From Tilletiopsis washingtonensis (lineage: Eukaryota; Basidiomycota; Exobasidiomycetes; Entylomatales): a stretch of 64,000 bases of DNA. The DNA is taken from positions 504,428 to 568,427 of the forward strand of contig NW_020312010.1 of assembly GCF_003144115.1 (NCBI RefSeq), read 5' to 3'. Position numbers and translations under genes: made by a program. Each line of letters opens with the position of its first letter. Position 1 is the first letter of the stretch. Of the stretch, positions 21,391-33,109 are shown in pieces. The notes under the pieces are model-generated. The model saw nothing but the letters and a program-made list of their open reading frames with translations, made no database searches and was not told the DNA's origin.

Positions 21391-22414
21391 CTAGAGGAGA
21401 GCAGCGACGGCGGCGACAGCCACCAGGGCTGCGGCCGTGGGCCGGAAGAGCGAGGCGGCGGCGCTGTTGGGCGTCGTCGTGGCGGCGGCCCGGCCAGCGC
21501 CGGCGACGACGCTGGCAGTCGAGGAGCTCGACGACGAGCTGGAGGAGCTGCGCGTCGAGGACTCGGTGGGCATGGCCGTCGACGAGCTGGAGCTCGAGTC
21601 CGACTCCGACGTGGCGCCGCTGCTGCTGCTGTTGCTCGAGCCGGAGTTCGACGTGCTGCTGGCCGAGAGCAGCTTGCCCTCGCCCCACGGCACCGCCGGC
21701 GACGGGTTCTCCGGCTGGTTGGCCTCCGGCGGCGGCACCGTCTCGCCGTCGGCAGAGGCGATCGTCCAGCGCGTCGTCCACTGCGGGTTGGCGCCGTCGG
21801 CGTCCGTGAACTGGTAGAAGTAGATCGCTGCGGGGCACAGCGTCAGCATTGCGCCTTTGGAGAAGCTAGGCCCGACTCACCGCTGTAGGGCGACACCTCC
21901 GGGCACGTCCACGAGTACGACGTCTCGCTCGTGCCGTCGACGTTCGTCGCAATGTCCGTCAGCTTGGTCATGTGCAGGTTGGTGCCCGTCATGACTGCAA
22001 GGCAGGGACAAAGGGTCAGCATGTGCCGCCGCATCGAGGTCTACACTGCAGCTGTGCACCGCCTCGTCAAGTCGCCGGGACTGCTCCGCCTGCCGCTGAC
22101 TCGCACACAATAGCGCTCTCGCGCTGCACCATCGCCTCCTGCGCCCGTCCGCACTACTCACGGCTGATGGTCATGTGCTTCCACTTGTTGCCCGAGCCGG
22201 CAGTCCACTGCATCGTGCACTGCGAGCCGGCGCGGAAGACGTCGCTGCTGCTGGGCGCCGTCGGCTCGGCCGGCTGGCTGCTGCTGCTGCTGCCGCTGCC
22301 GCTGCTGCTGCTCTGGCGCGCGACCATGGCATGGTGCACGTCGCGCGGCGACACGGCCGAGGCGGCGCCGGCGCCGACGAGCAGCACGGCGAGCGAGGAG
22401 AGGGCGAAACGCAT
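21391..22414 (-). CDS. GPI-anchored Ser-rich cell-surface protein, Kre9/Knh1-like N-domain
   Basis: Probable cell-wall or plasma-membrane protein. Exons: 22162-22414, 21881-21994, 21391-21827; 804 nt, 267 aa, in phase. Signal peptide MRFALSSLAVLLVGAGAASA; domain of about residues 55-140 with DVFRAGSQCTMQWTAG, MTGTNLHMTKLTDIATNVDG, SYSWTCPEVSPYSG joining AIYFYQFTDADG and WTTRWTI. This is the layout of the fungal Ser/Thr-rich GPI family related to the Kre9/Knh1 N-terminus. A long Ser-rich stalk and a C-terminal hydrophobic tail (FRPTAAALVAVAAVAALL) act as the likely GPI signal. A second family member lies at 53065. Exact role unknown. The first intron is 167 bp. Confidence 0.88.
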
Positions 22415-24020
22415 GTTGGTGAGGGCGCTGCAAGAGGCGCAATGAGCCAAGGCGCAGACCGAGGAGACACTGCGCACGACGCACTGTAGGCAAGCGTGCA
22501 AGAGCGGATGTGCGAGAGCGGCAGGAGCGAGACTGAGCGCCACGAGAGGGGGTTGAAGAGGAGGTCAAAGGAGTGTGGGTGGAGCAGGAGTGGGAGAGCG
22601 AGGCGAGCGAGATGTGGTGGGAAGAAGAGGACGTGCGGCGACGCGGAGACAGGAGGCAGCTGCGAGTACGAGCCGCGGAGAGTGCTGCGATGCCCGAGTC
22701 GCAACGCTGCTGCTGCGGAAAGGGACACGAGAGAGAGGGGCGCAAGCGGCAGCAGAGCGGCAGCGCCCGCAGGCCGCCTGCCGTGTTGCTCTGCCGCGCC
22801 TGCAGCTCTGTACCTGCACGCTGCCCGCAGCCGCAGACGCCGGAGTGCCGCCGCTGCCCGCCTGCGCCATGCGGAGCGCACCGCACCGCCGCGAGCGCGG
22901 GAAGCTGCCGTTCGGGGCAGGTCCGATGCGCCGTGTGCTGCCCCAAGAGGGTGCAGCGCCAGGTGGCAGGCACAGCACCCAGAGCGGCAGCGCCTCGCAG
23001 CGCAGAGCAGCGAATGTGCGGTGCAGGCGAGGCAGCACGCATGTCCGGCGCCTTCTGGCGCTCTCATGCGCGCCGCGGCGGCCGGCGGCACACGAGCAGC
23101 CATCCGCAAACAACACCGCTCGGCACGCCGTCTGCCGCCGCCGCCCGCGCTCGCACCGCCGCATCGCATCTCCGCCCGCCAGATGGCCGGCCAGGCACGC
23201 AGCCAGCGGCACGCGGCACGAGCGCACGAGGAAGCTCCCGCCGCGAGAAGGAGATGCGTGCAGCGCAGCGCGAGCTTCAAGAAGGCACGGGCGCATCGAG
23301 GTCCTCCTCTTCGCTGCTTGGCAGGCTCAGCATCTCGCATCTCGCGGCAGAAGGAGCCAGCACGCAGCAAGCAGCTGTCAGGCGACAGGCAGCAAGAGAT
23401 CGAGCCTGCATCTGCGAGAAGGTGTGGCGTCGACGCCGTCGTCAGCGCGAGATGAGATGAGATGCGCCAAGCGTGCCGTTGCATCGGCTGCGGCGTAGCG
23501 TGGCGCGCCGTGCCCGATCCGAGGCTCCGGGCGAGCAGCTCCTCAGCACAAAGCGCAAGGTGAACAGAGTGCATCTTGCGTCGCTCATCTGTTGCTACGT
23601 CAAAGCGAGCGTCGTGTGGCCCATGATCGACTCAGAGGCTGGCAGACGGAGAAAGACGCACGAAGCGCTTGAGTCGCACATCTGACGCTCTCCTTGGGCT
23701 CGTGAGCTTTCGACCTCAGAGTCCGCGTAGAGGACGCCAAAGGGACACATAGAGAGATACAGCATACCTTGTAGAGAATATTGAGCGCTACTGTACCTGC
23801 GTCGATCAGGCTTGATGCTCGCCGCCGGCCAGCACAAGTCAGCGGCGAGGGCGAGGAGGGCAGGGAGAGGATGGAGCTGCTCCCACGCTCTCGCATTAGG
23901 CCGTGCTTCACACGGCGCGCCGCGCTGTCTGCGCACGGGCGGTGCCTGCGCTCGTTCCGGAGCACCACGACGCCTCCAGCGCTCCGGTCAGACCTCGAGG
24001 CGGGCGATACCGACGCAAGC
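22415..24020. promoter_or_regulatory. divergent intergenic region KNH-like / Rab escort protein
   Basis: 1.6 kb between divergent genes. Long open frames run on both strands but translate to Arg/Ala/Cys-rich sequence without domains. The part near 23600-23800 is less GC-rich. No RNA gene or repeat recognised. Confidence 0.45.
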
Positions 24021-26016
24021 ATGTCGCTGGAGCAGACGCACTACTCCGTCGTGCTGCTGGGCACGGGCCTCACCGAGGCGATCCTCGCGGCGGCGCTCAG
24101 CAAGGCGGGCCACTCGGTGCTGCACGCCGACCCGGCGCCCTTCTACGGCGACCGCTGGGCCTCGCTGTCGCTGCGCGAGCTCGCGACATGGGCTCAGACG
24201 GCGCCGGACACGCAGCTCGCCTTTCCTGCGTTCAGCGAAGCCGATGGGGGCGAGACATCAGACGTGCCGGCGGCGCTGGCCAAGCTCGACAGACACTACG
24301 CCCTCTCCCTCACGCCCGCCCTGCTGCCCGCAGCCGGCGCGGCGCTCGACATTCTCGTGCGCTCGCGCGTCGCCTCGTACGCCACCTTCCGCCTGCTGGA
24401 GCGCACGCTCATCTTCGAGGCGCCGGCGGGCCAGGATGCACCGCCGACGTTCCGCAGCGTGCCGTGCTCCAAAGAGGACATCTTCCGCGACCGCTCGCTG
24501 CCTCTGGCAGACAAGCGGAGAGTGATGAAGCTGCTGATGGGTGTGGCTGCGGCAGAAAACGATGGTGAGGCGAGGAAGAGCGCATCGCTCGCCAGAGCAG
24601 CTCTGACCTCGATGCACGTATCAGGGCACGATCCAGACGAGCCGTTCTTGGCGTACCTCCAGTCCAAGCACGGCATCTCTGCGCCAATCGCTCGGGCGCT
24701 CGCTTTCGGCGTCTCACTCTGCTCGTCTCCTGAGGGTGCGCCAGCTGAGCTGCTTGCTGAGACGCTAATCTGACCCGCCTGTCGAGTAGACGCGACTGGC
24801 ATGGCGCTCGAGCGCGCTGCGGCGCACCTCAAGGGCACGGGAAAGTACGGCAACTCCGCGTACCTCGTCGGCCAGTACGGCGGCGCTGGCGAGCTAGCGC
24901 AGAGCTACTGCAGGTACGTCTGACGCGCCGCGCTCCTCGTCACTGCTGACGTCTTGCTCAGAGTGGCGGCAGTCCACGGCGCAACGTACATCCTCGGACG
25001 CCCAGTCGAGTCACTGAAGCTCTCAGAGGAGAACCCGGGATCAAGGTCTGCTGAGGCGGCTCAGGAGGCACCTTCTACTGGACGGTGGAAGCTGCGCATC
25101 GCAGACATCGAAGAGGAGATCAGCGCAGACTGGGTCGTCGGCTCGTCCGAACTGATGCAGCAAGCACTGCACGAGGCACCACAAGCAGAGCAGCCATCGG
25201 CCGCACAGGATGTCCTGCGCTGCTTGCTGGTGCTGGATCGCTCGCTGCCGCTTACAGCAGCGGCAGTACCGGCTGAGGGACAGCCTGTAACTCCACCAGA
25301 CACTGCTCTCGTCGTCTTCCCGCCGGGCGTCCTGTCCTCCGGCAGTGACGGGGCTGTGCCAGCGCAAGCCGTCAGCGTGCTCATCATGGGCGAGGGCACC
25401 TTCAGCTGTCCCAAGGGCCAGTGTGAGTGCTGCTGTCCAGTGCTCGCGCGTCCCCACATGCTGACGTCGAGCCCCAGACGTCTACTACCTGAGTACGCCG
25501 GCGGGTGCAGAGGGCAGCACGACCGCAGAGCAGGCGCTCGGGCCGGTGGTCGACGCTCTTCTGCGCCTGGCTGCGCAGGTGGCGCCCGAGTGGCGTGCAG
25601 AGGGCGCAGCCGAGCCATCCGCCAGGCCGGCTGAGGTTACAGAGCCGGCACAGGCGCCACGACCCCTGCTGCAGCTCTTCCACCGGCAACGCGCGACACA
25701 CTCTCGCCTCTCCTCGGGCGCTGCGGAGCATCTGCTGGCCGTGCCGTTCCCGCCGTCCAGCAGCTCTCACGCCGCCTCTCTCGCGACTGCTCTCGACGCC
25801 GCCACGCAGCAGGCCGAGGAGCTGTTCTGGTCGATCGAGGGCGAGGAGGCACGGGCACAGTCTGCGGAGCGCGCAGAACGGCGAAGGCGGCGGCGAGACC
25901 CGGCCGAGTACGTCGGGCGAGCCGGCGCAGAGCCACGCCAGGAGGAAGAGATCGGCACAGGCGTAGATTTCTTCGGCCCGGACGAGGCGGAGGCCGCAGA
26001 AGAGGAGCAGGAATAG
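24021..26016 (+). CDS. MRS6: Rab escort protein (Rab geranylgeranyltransferase component A)
   Basis: Presents newly made Rab GTPases to geranylgeranyltransferase II and delivers them to membranes. Exons: 24021-24735, 24790-24913, 24962-25422, 25478-26016; 1839 nt, 612 aa, in phase. GDI-superfamily dinucleotide-fold start YSVVLLGTGLTEAILAAALS, then DPAPFYGDRWASLSL, whose GxxWASL form favours REP over Rab GDI. Conserved block 3 is split by an intron: MALERAAAHLKGTGKYGNSA then YLVGQYGGAGELAQSYCR and VAAVHGATYILGRPV. The C-terminal 60 residues are acidic and disordered, also REP-like. The reading frame is open upstream to 23781, but MSLEQTHYSV is the natural start. Convergent with the kinase gene, 137 bp apart. 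Confidence 0.88.
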
Positions 26017-26153
26017 ATACAAACGAGAGTATGTGTGGGTGTGTGACGACATGGTTGGATGCGACGAGACATGCGCAACGGAAATTAGACGGTGACGGGG
26101 TTAGTGGAACGGATTATCGGAGCGCGAGAGGCGAGAGTGCGCGAAGAGGCGCT

Positions 26154-29100
26154 TCAGGCATCGGGGTTCTTGCGCTTCGTCACGGTGAGGCGGCGGCGCC
26201 AGTTGCCGCGCTTCTTGCTCTCCTCGGCGGCCGGCGGCTCGACGGGGTCGTTCTTGAGGAAGGCGGGCACGGTGAAGCTGAGGGCGCGCTGTGCGCGGAC
26301 GTTGTCCTTGGAGTCGGTGGACATCTGGGTGACGCCGCTCGACGAGGCGTAAGCGCCCTGCGGCTGTGTGTTGCTTCGCGGCATGGGCGGCGCGTGAGGG
26401 CTGTGCGCCACACCGACGGACTCGGACGACGAGCGCATGTCGACGGCCATGTCGTCCTGAGAGACTCGCGAGTCCTGCAGGCTGCCGTTCGGGGCCGAGC
26501 TGCCCGTCGGTGTGGTGCTCCGAACGGGTGCTGCGCCGCCTGCAGGCCTGCGTCGGAAGGCGGTGTTGCTGCGCGTGCGGTGCTTGCTGCCGTTGCGAGA
26601 GGAGCTCGCCGCGTCGTCGTCGGCGAGCGCGTGCTGAGAACGCTTGTTATGGAGGAAGCCTTTGATGTTGTCGGGCACGATCTTGTCGAAGAGCGCCTGG
26701 CTGCTGCTCACGCGCCGAGCATTGCGCGCGGCCTTGGCAGCTGCCTCGTTGTTCGAAGCTTCATCGATGATCGCTGCGAGAGGCGGCGCAGGGCTTGCAC
26801 GGCCGTCGCTGGCGTTGGGGAAGAGCGCTTCGTAGGCAGACATGTTGCGCTCCTCGTCGAGAGCGCCGGCCTTGAATGCGTCGATCGGTACCTCGGTGTT
26901 GCGGTGCGTGAGCGTGTCGGAACGCGACTTGACCGCCGGAGCCTTGATCTCGACTGGCTCGCTGACGCGCTTGTCCTGCGCCACCTCTGGCGGCACAGAG
27001 GGAAGCGGCGGGGCCTCGGGCCCGCGAAGGGTGACCAGACGCTTGACGAACATCGAGCTTGCCGCACTCGCGTGAGACGTGAGATCGACCTGGCTTGAAT
27101 TGGCCGTAGAGAACGTCGAGCCAGCCGGCGAAGGCAGGTTGCTCGAGAAGATCGACGCGTTGTCGCGGACGCTCAGCTGGTCCAGAGGCGGCGGCCGATT
27201 GAGGGCCTTGAAGATCGCGGCGGCACTCGGACGCTCGTCTTGGTGGCGCATGGCTGCACTGACCATCTCGGCGACCGGCGCCGAGAGCTCGTCGGCCCAA
27301 ATCGGCAGCTCGACGCCCTCCTTGAGCGTATCCATGATGCGGAGTGGGAACAGGCGTGCCCAGAGGTGGAAGCGCGGCAGCGTCTCCTCCGACGGATCGA
27401 GAGGCCAGAGAGGCTCAAGCGCGTCGTCCATACTCTCGTCGAAGGAGAAGTTGAACGGGCAGACGGTGCTCGAGCTCGGTCTCTGCGGCGCGGGAAGCGT
27501 GCGGAGCAGGAGAGCTAGGCTGCATCTCCAAGTGATCAGCAAGCGAGCTGCAAGGTCAGGGTCGTGTGCGACTTACACGCAGCAGCCCCAGGACCAGACG
27601 TCGGACTTGATGCCCCAGCCACGCTTGAAGTCTTCGTGGCACTGAGCGATCCAGCGGGCAGACGGCACATCTGGCACCCAAGTGCTGTTCGAGACGTAGT
27701 CGTCGAGCACCGATCGCGCGTAGCCGTCGGCGGAGAGGTAGCGGCCGGCTGGACGGTATGTGTCAGTGACTCGTTATCAGGCTGGGCAATTCTTGAGCTC
27801 ACCCTGCAGCAGGACCTCGGGCGCCTGCGCGATGGACATGTCAGCGTCGTCTAGGGTAGCAAGGCCTCGCTGCACGCACCATGAAGTGAGGCGAGCCGGT
27901 GAGCGAGCCGAGTCCTTCGCAGACGAGGTCGGACGTATAGTCGCTGAGCGACAGACGGCCGTCCTTGATCAGCGCGTCGACCTCCTCGACGATGGTGGAA
28001 GACTCCTTCGCCGTGACGGGCAGGCGGATCCATCGCCGCGTAGCACCAAGGTCGATGAGCTTGACGACGCCGGTCTTGGCGCAGCGCATGAGATTCGCCG
28101 GCTTGAGGTCACCGTGCACCAGGCAGTGAGCGTGCAAGAACTGCGAAACGGTGTCAGTTGCGCACGATGGCTTGCACGGCCACAGCGACCCACCTTCAGA
28201 CCGGCTGCGACTTCGCGCGCCACGCCCTCGACCTGCTCGACGGTCCACAGCCCACGGTTCTTGACCCAGCCGCGCGGTGTGAGCATCACATCGAGGTCAA
28301 CGAGGCGCTCGAAGACGAGCAGGCGCGGCAGCGGCGGGCCGCCAGCCATCGGCTGCGGCGTCGCTGCCATGGTTGCCTCTGCGCTGTCGATGTCGCCGCA
28401 CAGCTTGGCCAGCTCGCAGCTCTGCGTCATGGACACGTCGGCGATGAGGCGCACGAGGTGCGTGTGTCGCTGACTGAGGCCCTCGGCGGCCGCGGCGGCC
28501 TGCAGGAACTTGAACATGCGCAGCTCGCCGCGCACGATGCGCGTGTGCTTCTGGTCGGGGTCGATGTAGCGGCCGCTCGACAGAAGCACGTCGGCAGCCT
28601 TGGCCTCGGCACGGCCGGGTCCGCAACGCGGGAACTCATCGTAGGAGCCAGACGTTGGCGTGCGGCAGACCTTGACGACGATGACGGCCGGCAGACGGCT
28701 GCGCGCAGCGGCAGTGTTCGGGAGCGGCACTGAGTTGCCGGCCGGCGATGAGTTGACGGAGCGCGCGCGCGCAACACTGGCTACGGCGTCGTGCTCCACA
28801 GCCTCTTGCAGAGCACGTCTCGCGACGGCCGTGCTGAGGCTCTTGGAGCTCGTCTTGCGCTTGAGCAGCTGCGCGGCCTCCTCTTGCGAGGCTTCGGCCA
28901 GGTTTTCGACGGGCTCGCGCTCCATGGCGGAGCTTGTGCCGCTGGGCACCGAGGCGTCATGCGCAGAGGCGGCCTGTGCGTCGGCGTGCGCCGCCGCGAC
29001 GGGCGTGTCCGGCGACCCGTTTGGCATTGATGCGACGAAGACGTCGCCGCGCTGTGGGAGATGCGGATCAGCAGCACGTCGGACGTCAGGGCCATTCTCG

Positions 29101-29895
29101 GCTCACCTCATAGCGAAGCGCGCATCCAAAGGCGCCAGTTCCAATGGTCGCCGCTCGAGCATCAAACGGCGAGCCCTTGCGCGTGTAGCGCTGCATGGTG
29201 GGCGCCTCGGCGCCGCTCTCGCCAGGCAGCACGAATGCGAGAGACGTCGGTGGGATCGGCAGGTTCAGCCGGTCCAGCGCTGCAGGCTGCGGTGCGCGCT
29301 TCGGATCGACTGCTGCCTTTGCAGACGTGAGCTTGGCCGGCGATGGCGGCCCGCTGGCGGGCGCCACCGCTCCAAGCTCGAGACGCCGGCTGCTCGGCGA
29401 TGTCGTGTCTGCCGCGCTGGTGGGCGGCGTGCTGTGCGGTACGATGGACGACGATGACTCAGACGGATTGCTGCAGAGAGACGACGACATGGCCTGGTCT
29501 TCGGCGGCGACGGCCTGGCGTATGGGAGAGATTAGAGGCGAGGGGTAGGGACGGTGAGAGGGTGGATTGAGCTGGTTCGGAGCGAAGTCGAGCTGCCGAG
29601 GCCGGCCGGTACTTGAGGAGGCCCACGACACCGCGGCGTCGGGCTGGCTTGCGCGCAGGCCCGGTGGCGGAAACGCCTCGCGCAACGGCGACGAGGCGGG
29701 AGCGCGGAGGGCAGAGTGGAAGTACATGGCGGCGGGTGCGGCCGGCGCATGAACGGGGGAGGGATGAGAGGCGGGAGCGCCGCCGACAGCGGAGAGGCTC
29801 GAGCGTGATGGCGGACCCGGCGTGCGGCGCCGGCGCCCTCCGCCATCGCTGTAGGGCGCCGGCTGCAGCTGGCGGCCAGATCGGAGAGGGCCCAT
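26154..29895 (-). CDS. atypical protein kinase with large N-lobe insertion
   Basis: Serine/threonine-type kinase fold, family not identified. Exons: 29107-29895, 28194-29051, 27880-28140, 27803-27824, 27577-27748, 26154-27519; 3468 nt, 1155 aa, in phase. Disordered N-terminus; Gly-loop IGTGAFG at about 252-258; then about 120 disordered residues before the VAIK-type lysine in AVIVVKVCR (K390). Catalytic loop LVHGDLKPANLM (558-567, HGD for HRD); LIDLGATR (579-581, DLG for DFG); SPHFM joined by a 22-nt exon to APEVLLQ; KSDVWSWGCC then VLALLLRTLPAP. The C-terminal 400 residues are Ser/Pro-rich and end in basic RRRLTVTKRKNP. Lys, catalytic Asp, Asn, metal Asp and APE Glu are all present, so it may be active. 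Start at 29895 is the first ATG; 29727 (MYFHSALRAP) is an alternative. Confidence 0.87.
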
Positions 29896-32800
29896 CAGGA
29901 CCTGAGCGGCTGATGAGACAGACGCGGAGGAGGAGCAGCCGTCGGGTGCAGACGCAGGGCAGCGCGGGGGCCGCGGGGGCAGCGAGGAGCGAGGGCGGTG
30001 AGGGCGTGTGCTAGGCCTTCATTTGCCACGCGGCCCGGCGACTGGACAGCAGAAGCCGCCAGCGAACGAGTTCAGGTGGTTCGCCTGTTCCATGCTGTCC
30101 CATTAGGCGTCGTTTGAGGGGCGCACGGCAGGCACGCGAGCCGTGTAGCACGGCGGCAGTGCGGAAGAGGGGCTGCGCGACGGCTTCGCTCCTAGACGTG
30201 GAGGAAGAGATGGCCGCTGCCGCCGCCTTCGCGCCTCTTCGCTCCAGAGACGGACGCTTGGGCCTGCCCTCGCGACCTCATCAGGGGGCTCGAGCGCGCC
30301 GCGGCGCATGGTGGCGAGGCGCTCTCGCGGCGGACCAGAAGCAGGCCGATCCCTCGTGATGCACCGAGCTGTCTTCATGCGAGTCGTCAGAACGGCGCGC
30401 TTGTGTAAATGAGGAGGGGCTCGTGCGAGGGCAGGACGATGGAGCCATCGACGGGGTCTCGTGACTCTCGGCTGATGATGAGCCCGACGTTCTCGCACGG
30501 CAGAGCAGCAAGCACCCGTGGACCGCAGCGCAGTCTGCGAGCCTGCATTGCTGACGATGACGAGGTCATCGTCGATCGGGCAGAGCGCCGCACGGCTCGC
30601 TGGCGCAAGCCAAGGCCGCCTCGTGGCGGCGGTTGGCGCAGCTTGCCGCGCAGGGCTTGGGCTGCCATCAGGTCGGACATGACTTGCGGGCGCTGCCTCG
30701 GACCCTGGCCCGCTCAGCACTTGCAGGCACGGCCGTTGGGCGGATGATGGCTTGCGATCGACGGCGGTGCTCAGGGGGCGGAGGCAGGCCGTGGACGTCG
30801 GCTCCGCCAGCATGTCGCAGCGGTCCTGCCACGTGACCCGACGCGCCGGCTCTTGGCGACGCGCCTTGCCTCGTTTCATGCTGGCGCGACGCTGCGTCTG
30901 CCGGGAGGTGCGCCCTGGCGCGCATGATCAGCCGTTGAGGCGCCACGCGCCCCTGGCTGGCGAGCACGCGGCTGATCCTCGACGGCGGGCGGAGTGACGC
31001 TGCGGCGCTGAGTGAGCAAGCGCAGCGGGCAGAGCGAGGGCAGTCGAGTGGCTGCGGCGCCGGACAGCAAGCGTGGGAGCCGCGGCCGTGCCCGCCATGC
31101 AAGGGTCGCCGCTCGCCCGAGCTTGCGCGCCGACGAGCGCACGCCGCACGCCGCGAGGCAACGCGAGGCCCATCGGGCGGCATCGTCCATCGCAGCTATC
31201 GTGACAGCGCAGACGCGAGCGCGCCTCGAGGCTAGGCGTAGCGCCACCTCAGTGCGCATGCCGACGGCGCGGTCGTGCGCTCAACTTGCTGCGGCGGCGC
31301 CGGCCTCCCATCGCAGCGCAACGTGCGGTCGTCCGTCCCGCTTGCTGCGGCGCTCCCACCGCTGCAGCGCGCGCCGGCGCCGGCCGCCTCTTGGCCGGCG
31401 CGGCCCGAGCAAGTTGCTGCGTGCTCCATGCATGCTGAGGCGAGACGGAGATGGTGTGATAGGGGCGTGCGCTTCTCGGCACCTTGCGCTCGCTGCGTCG
31501 GCGGCATTGAGGCGCGGCGAAAGCGACGGAGCTGATGCTCGCGCGGCTCGCAGCCGGAGTCCGGCTCTGCGCTTCGAGCTGGCGCGCCGCAGCATGTCAG
31601 AAATGCCAGGGGGACGTGGGAGACGGGAGGCAGCTGCGAGGCGGCCCCAGAAACGCAGAATGCCGAGGCAGAACCGAGAGGGCGCATCTCGCCGCTGGCA
31701 GCGTTTGGGCGTCATGCAGAGCCAGCGTCGGGATGGGGATGGCACGGGCTAGCGCCGGCGCGGCCCTACGACCGCACCCATGCTGTTGGGGGCCCGATGG
31801 CGACAGGTGCCGTGCGCGCAGCATTAGGCATGCGGCACCTTTAGGCCGTGCCTGCCGCTGACACTAGCAAAGTGTAAGAGGCCGGCTGCGCTGCTGCAGA
31901 GCCAAGGCGGGATGCAGCGACGGCGGCGCGCAGGGGCGGCCGAGATGGACGACAACGCGCTGCGGTACGTCGAGCCACGTACCGCACGCGCTCGCCCTCG
32001 GGGTGCGAATGGGGGTACGGCCGTGTGCGAGGAGACGACGTCCGGGGAGCGCAGGCTGCGTTTGCGCGGCTTCTGTGGCCCCTGCCTGGAGCGCCTGCTT
32101 CTCCGCGTCGCCGAGGAGAGGCCGCAGCCAGTGCGGTGCGCCGCAGCACGAGCATCTCAAGCCATCTGGCGCTCAGCCTCCTGCCCTGCCGTCGGCGCAG
32201 CGAGCATCTGCTGCAGGGTCCGGCGCCGCCGAAGCCAGACGATGGAAGCCGCACTGATCGCGGCGTCAGATCTTGCGCACGGCGCCGAGAGGGGCAGGTG
32301 CGGCGGCCGCCTGGGCGAGGCCTGGCGGTGCTGGCGGGTGCGGAGGGGGGCCGCGAGAGGCCATGCCGGACGCAGCAGCGGTGCCGCACACACAGATGGC
32401 GTGCCTGCGCGCCAGACGAGAGCCACGGCGCGCGCCGCGCCGCGGCGGAGCATCAGCGGCCGCAGCGCTGCGCATGATGTGCGTGTTGTGCCGGGACGCG
32501 TCGCAGCGGCTGCCCTGGTGCTGTGCCGGCCTGCCTCCTCGGGCGCCCTGCCGACTGCTGCTGCTGCTTGCTGCGCTGGGAACAGCAGCAGCGCGGCGCC
32601 CTGCCGGATGCTGCTTTCCTGCCCGGCCTCCTGCTGCATTCGCTGCCGCCCCGGCGCGCGTGTCGCTTGGGCGCGCGACGCGCCTCGCTCTGCTGCAGCA
32701 GGCCGTCGCGCCGCGGCAGAGGCGCGCCGCGCGCTCTCTGCTGCTCCTCTCGCGGCGCCCCCGTTCATTTACGCATAGGCTCAGCTCGCCGAGGCATCGC

Positions 32801-33109
32801 AAGTGCGCCCGCCTGTCACTCCACCGTCCTCGTCGTCCCAGCGTCCGCACCGCCAGCATCCCTTCCAGCTCCCGTCCGCTCTTCATCCGCTCGCTCGCCC
32901 CTTCAGCCGTGTTCTCATCGTCGTAGTCCCGTGTCGCGCCACTCTTCATCCGTCCCGCCGTCCCACCACCACCACAACCTCTGCATCCGTCTCCACACCT
33001 CCTCTGCGGCCGCTCGACATCCTAGGCGCCCCACCCTCCTTCACCCTCCGCGCCCGCTGAGCGCATCCGCACCCCGCGCGCGCGTGCCCCGAGCGGCAGG
33101 CCGTGGCCG
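29896..33109. promoter_or_regulatory. long divergent intergenic region, kinase / WEE1
   Basis: 3.2 kb without a clear gene, the longest gap in the window. The last 350 bp (32760-33109) are C/T-rich and look like the WEE1 leader. Both strands show Arg/Ala-rich open frames with no domain. A lower-GC island at about 30380-30600 has coding-like composition on the minus strand (see the separate entry and findings). The region could hold long leaders, unannotated non-coding RNA or a decayed gene. Confidence 0.45.
30381..30570 (-). other. possible small ORF or decayed gene fragment
   Basis: Minus-strand frame ending ENVGLIISRESRDPVDGSIV then LPSHEPLLIYTSAPF and a stop. Third codon positions are about 80% G/C and the residue mix (Ile, Glu, Asp, Asn, His) is unlike the Arg/Ala noise around it. 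Just upstream a different frame reads PIDDDLVIVSNAGSQTALRS, also with coding-like composition, but no intron of plausible size links the two. No family recognised. Confidence 0.2.

Noticed and set aside
22171-23574. 467-codon minus-strand frame and matching plus-strand frames between the KNH-like and MRS6 genes
   Set aside because: Overlapping long frames on both strands with Arg/Ala/Cys/His-rich composition, no conserved motif; typical of high-GC non-coding DNA.
24021-26016. Rab GDP dissociation inhibitor as an alternative name for the MRS6 gene
   Set aside because: The GxxWASL block, low overall GDI similarity, 612-aa length and acidic tail fit Rab escort protein better than the roughly 450-aa GDI.
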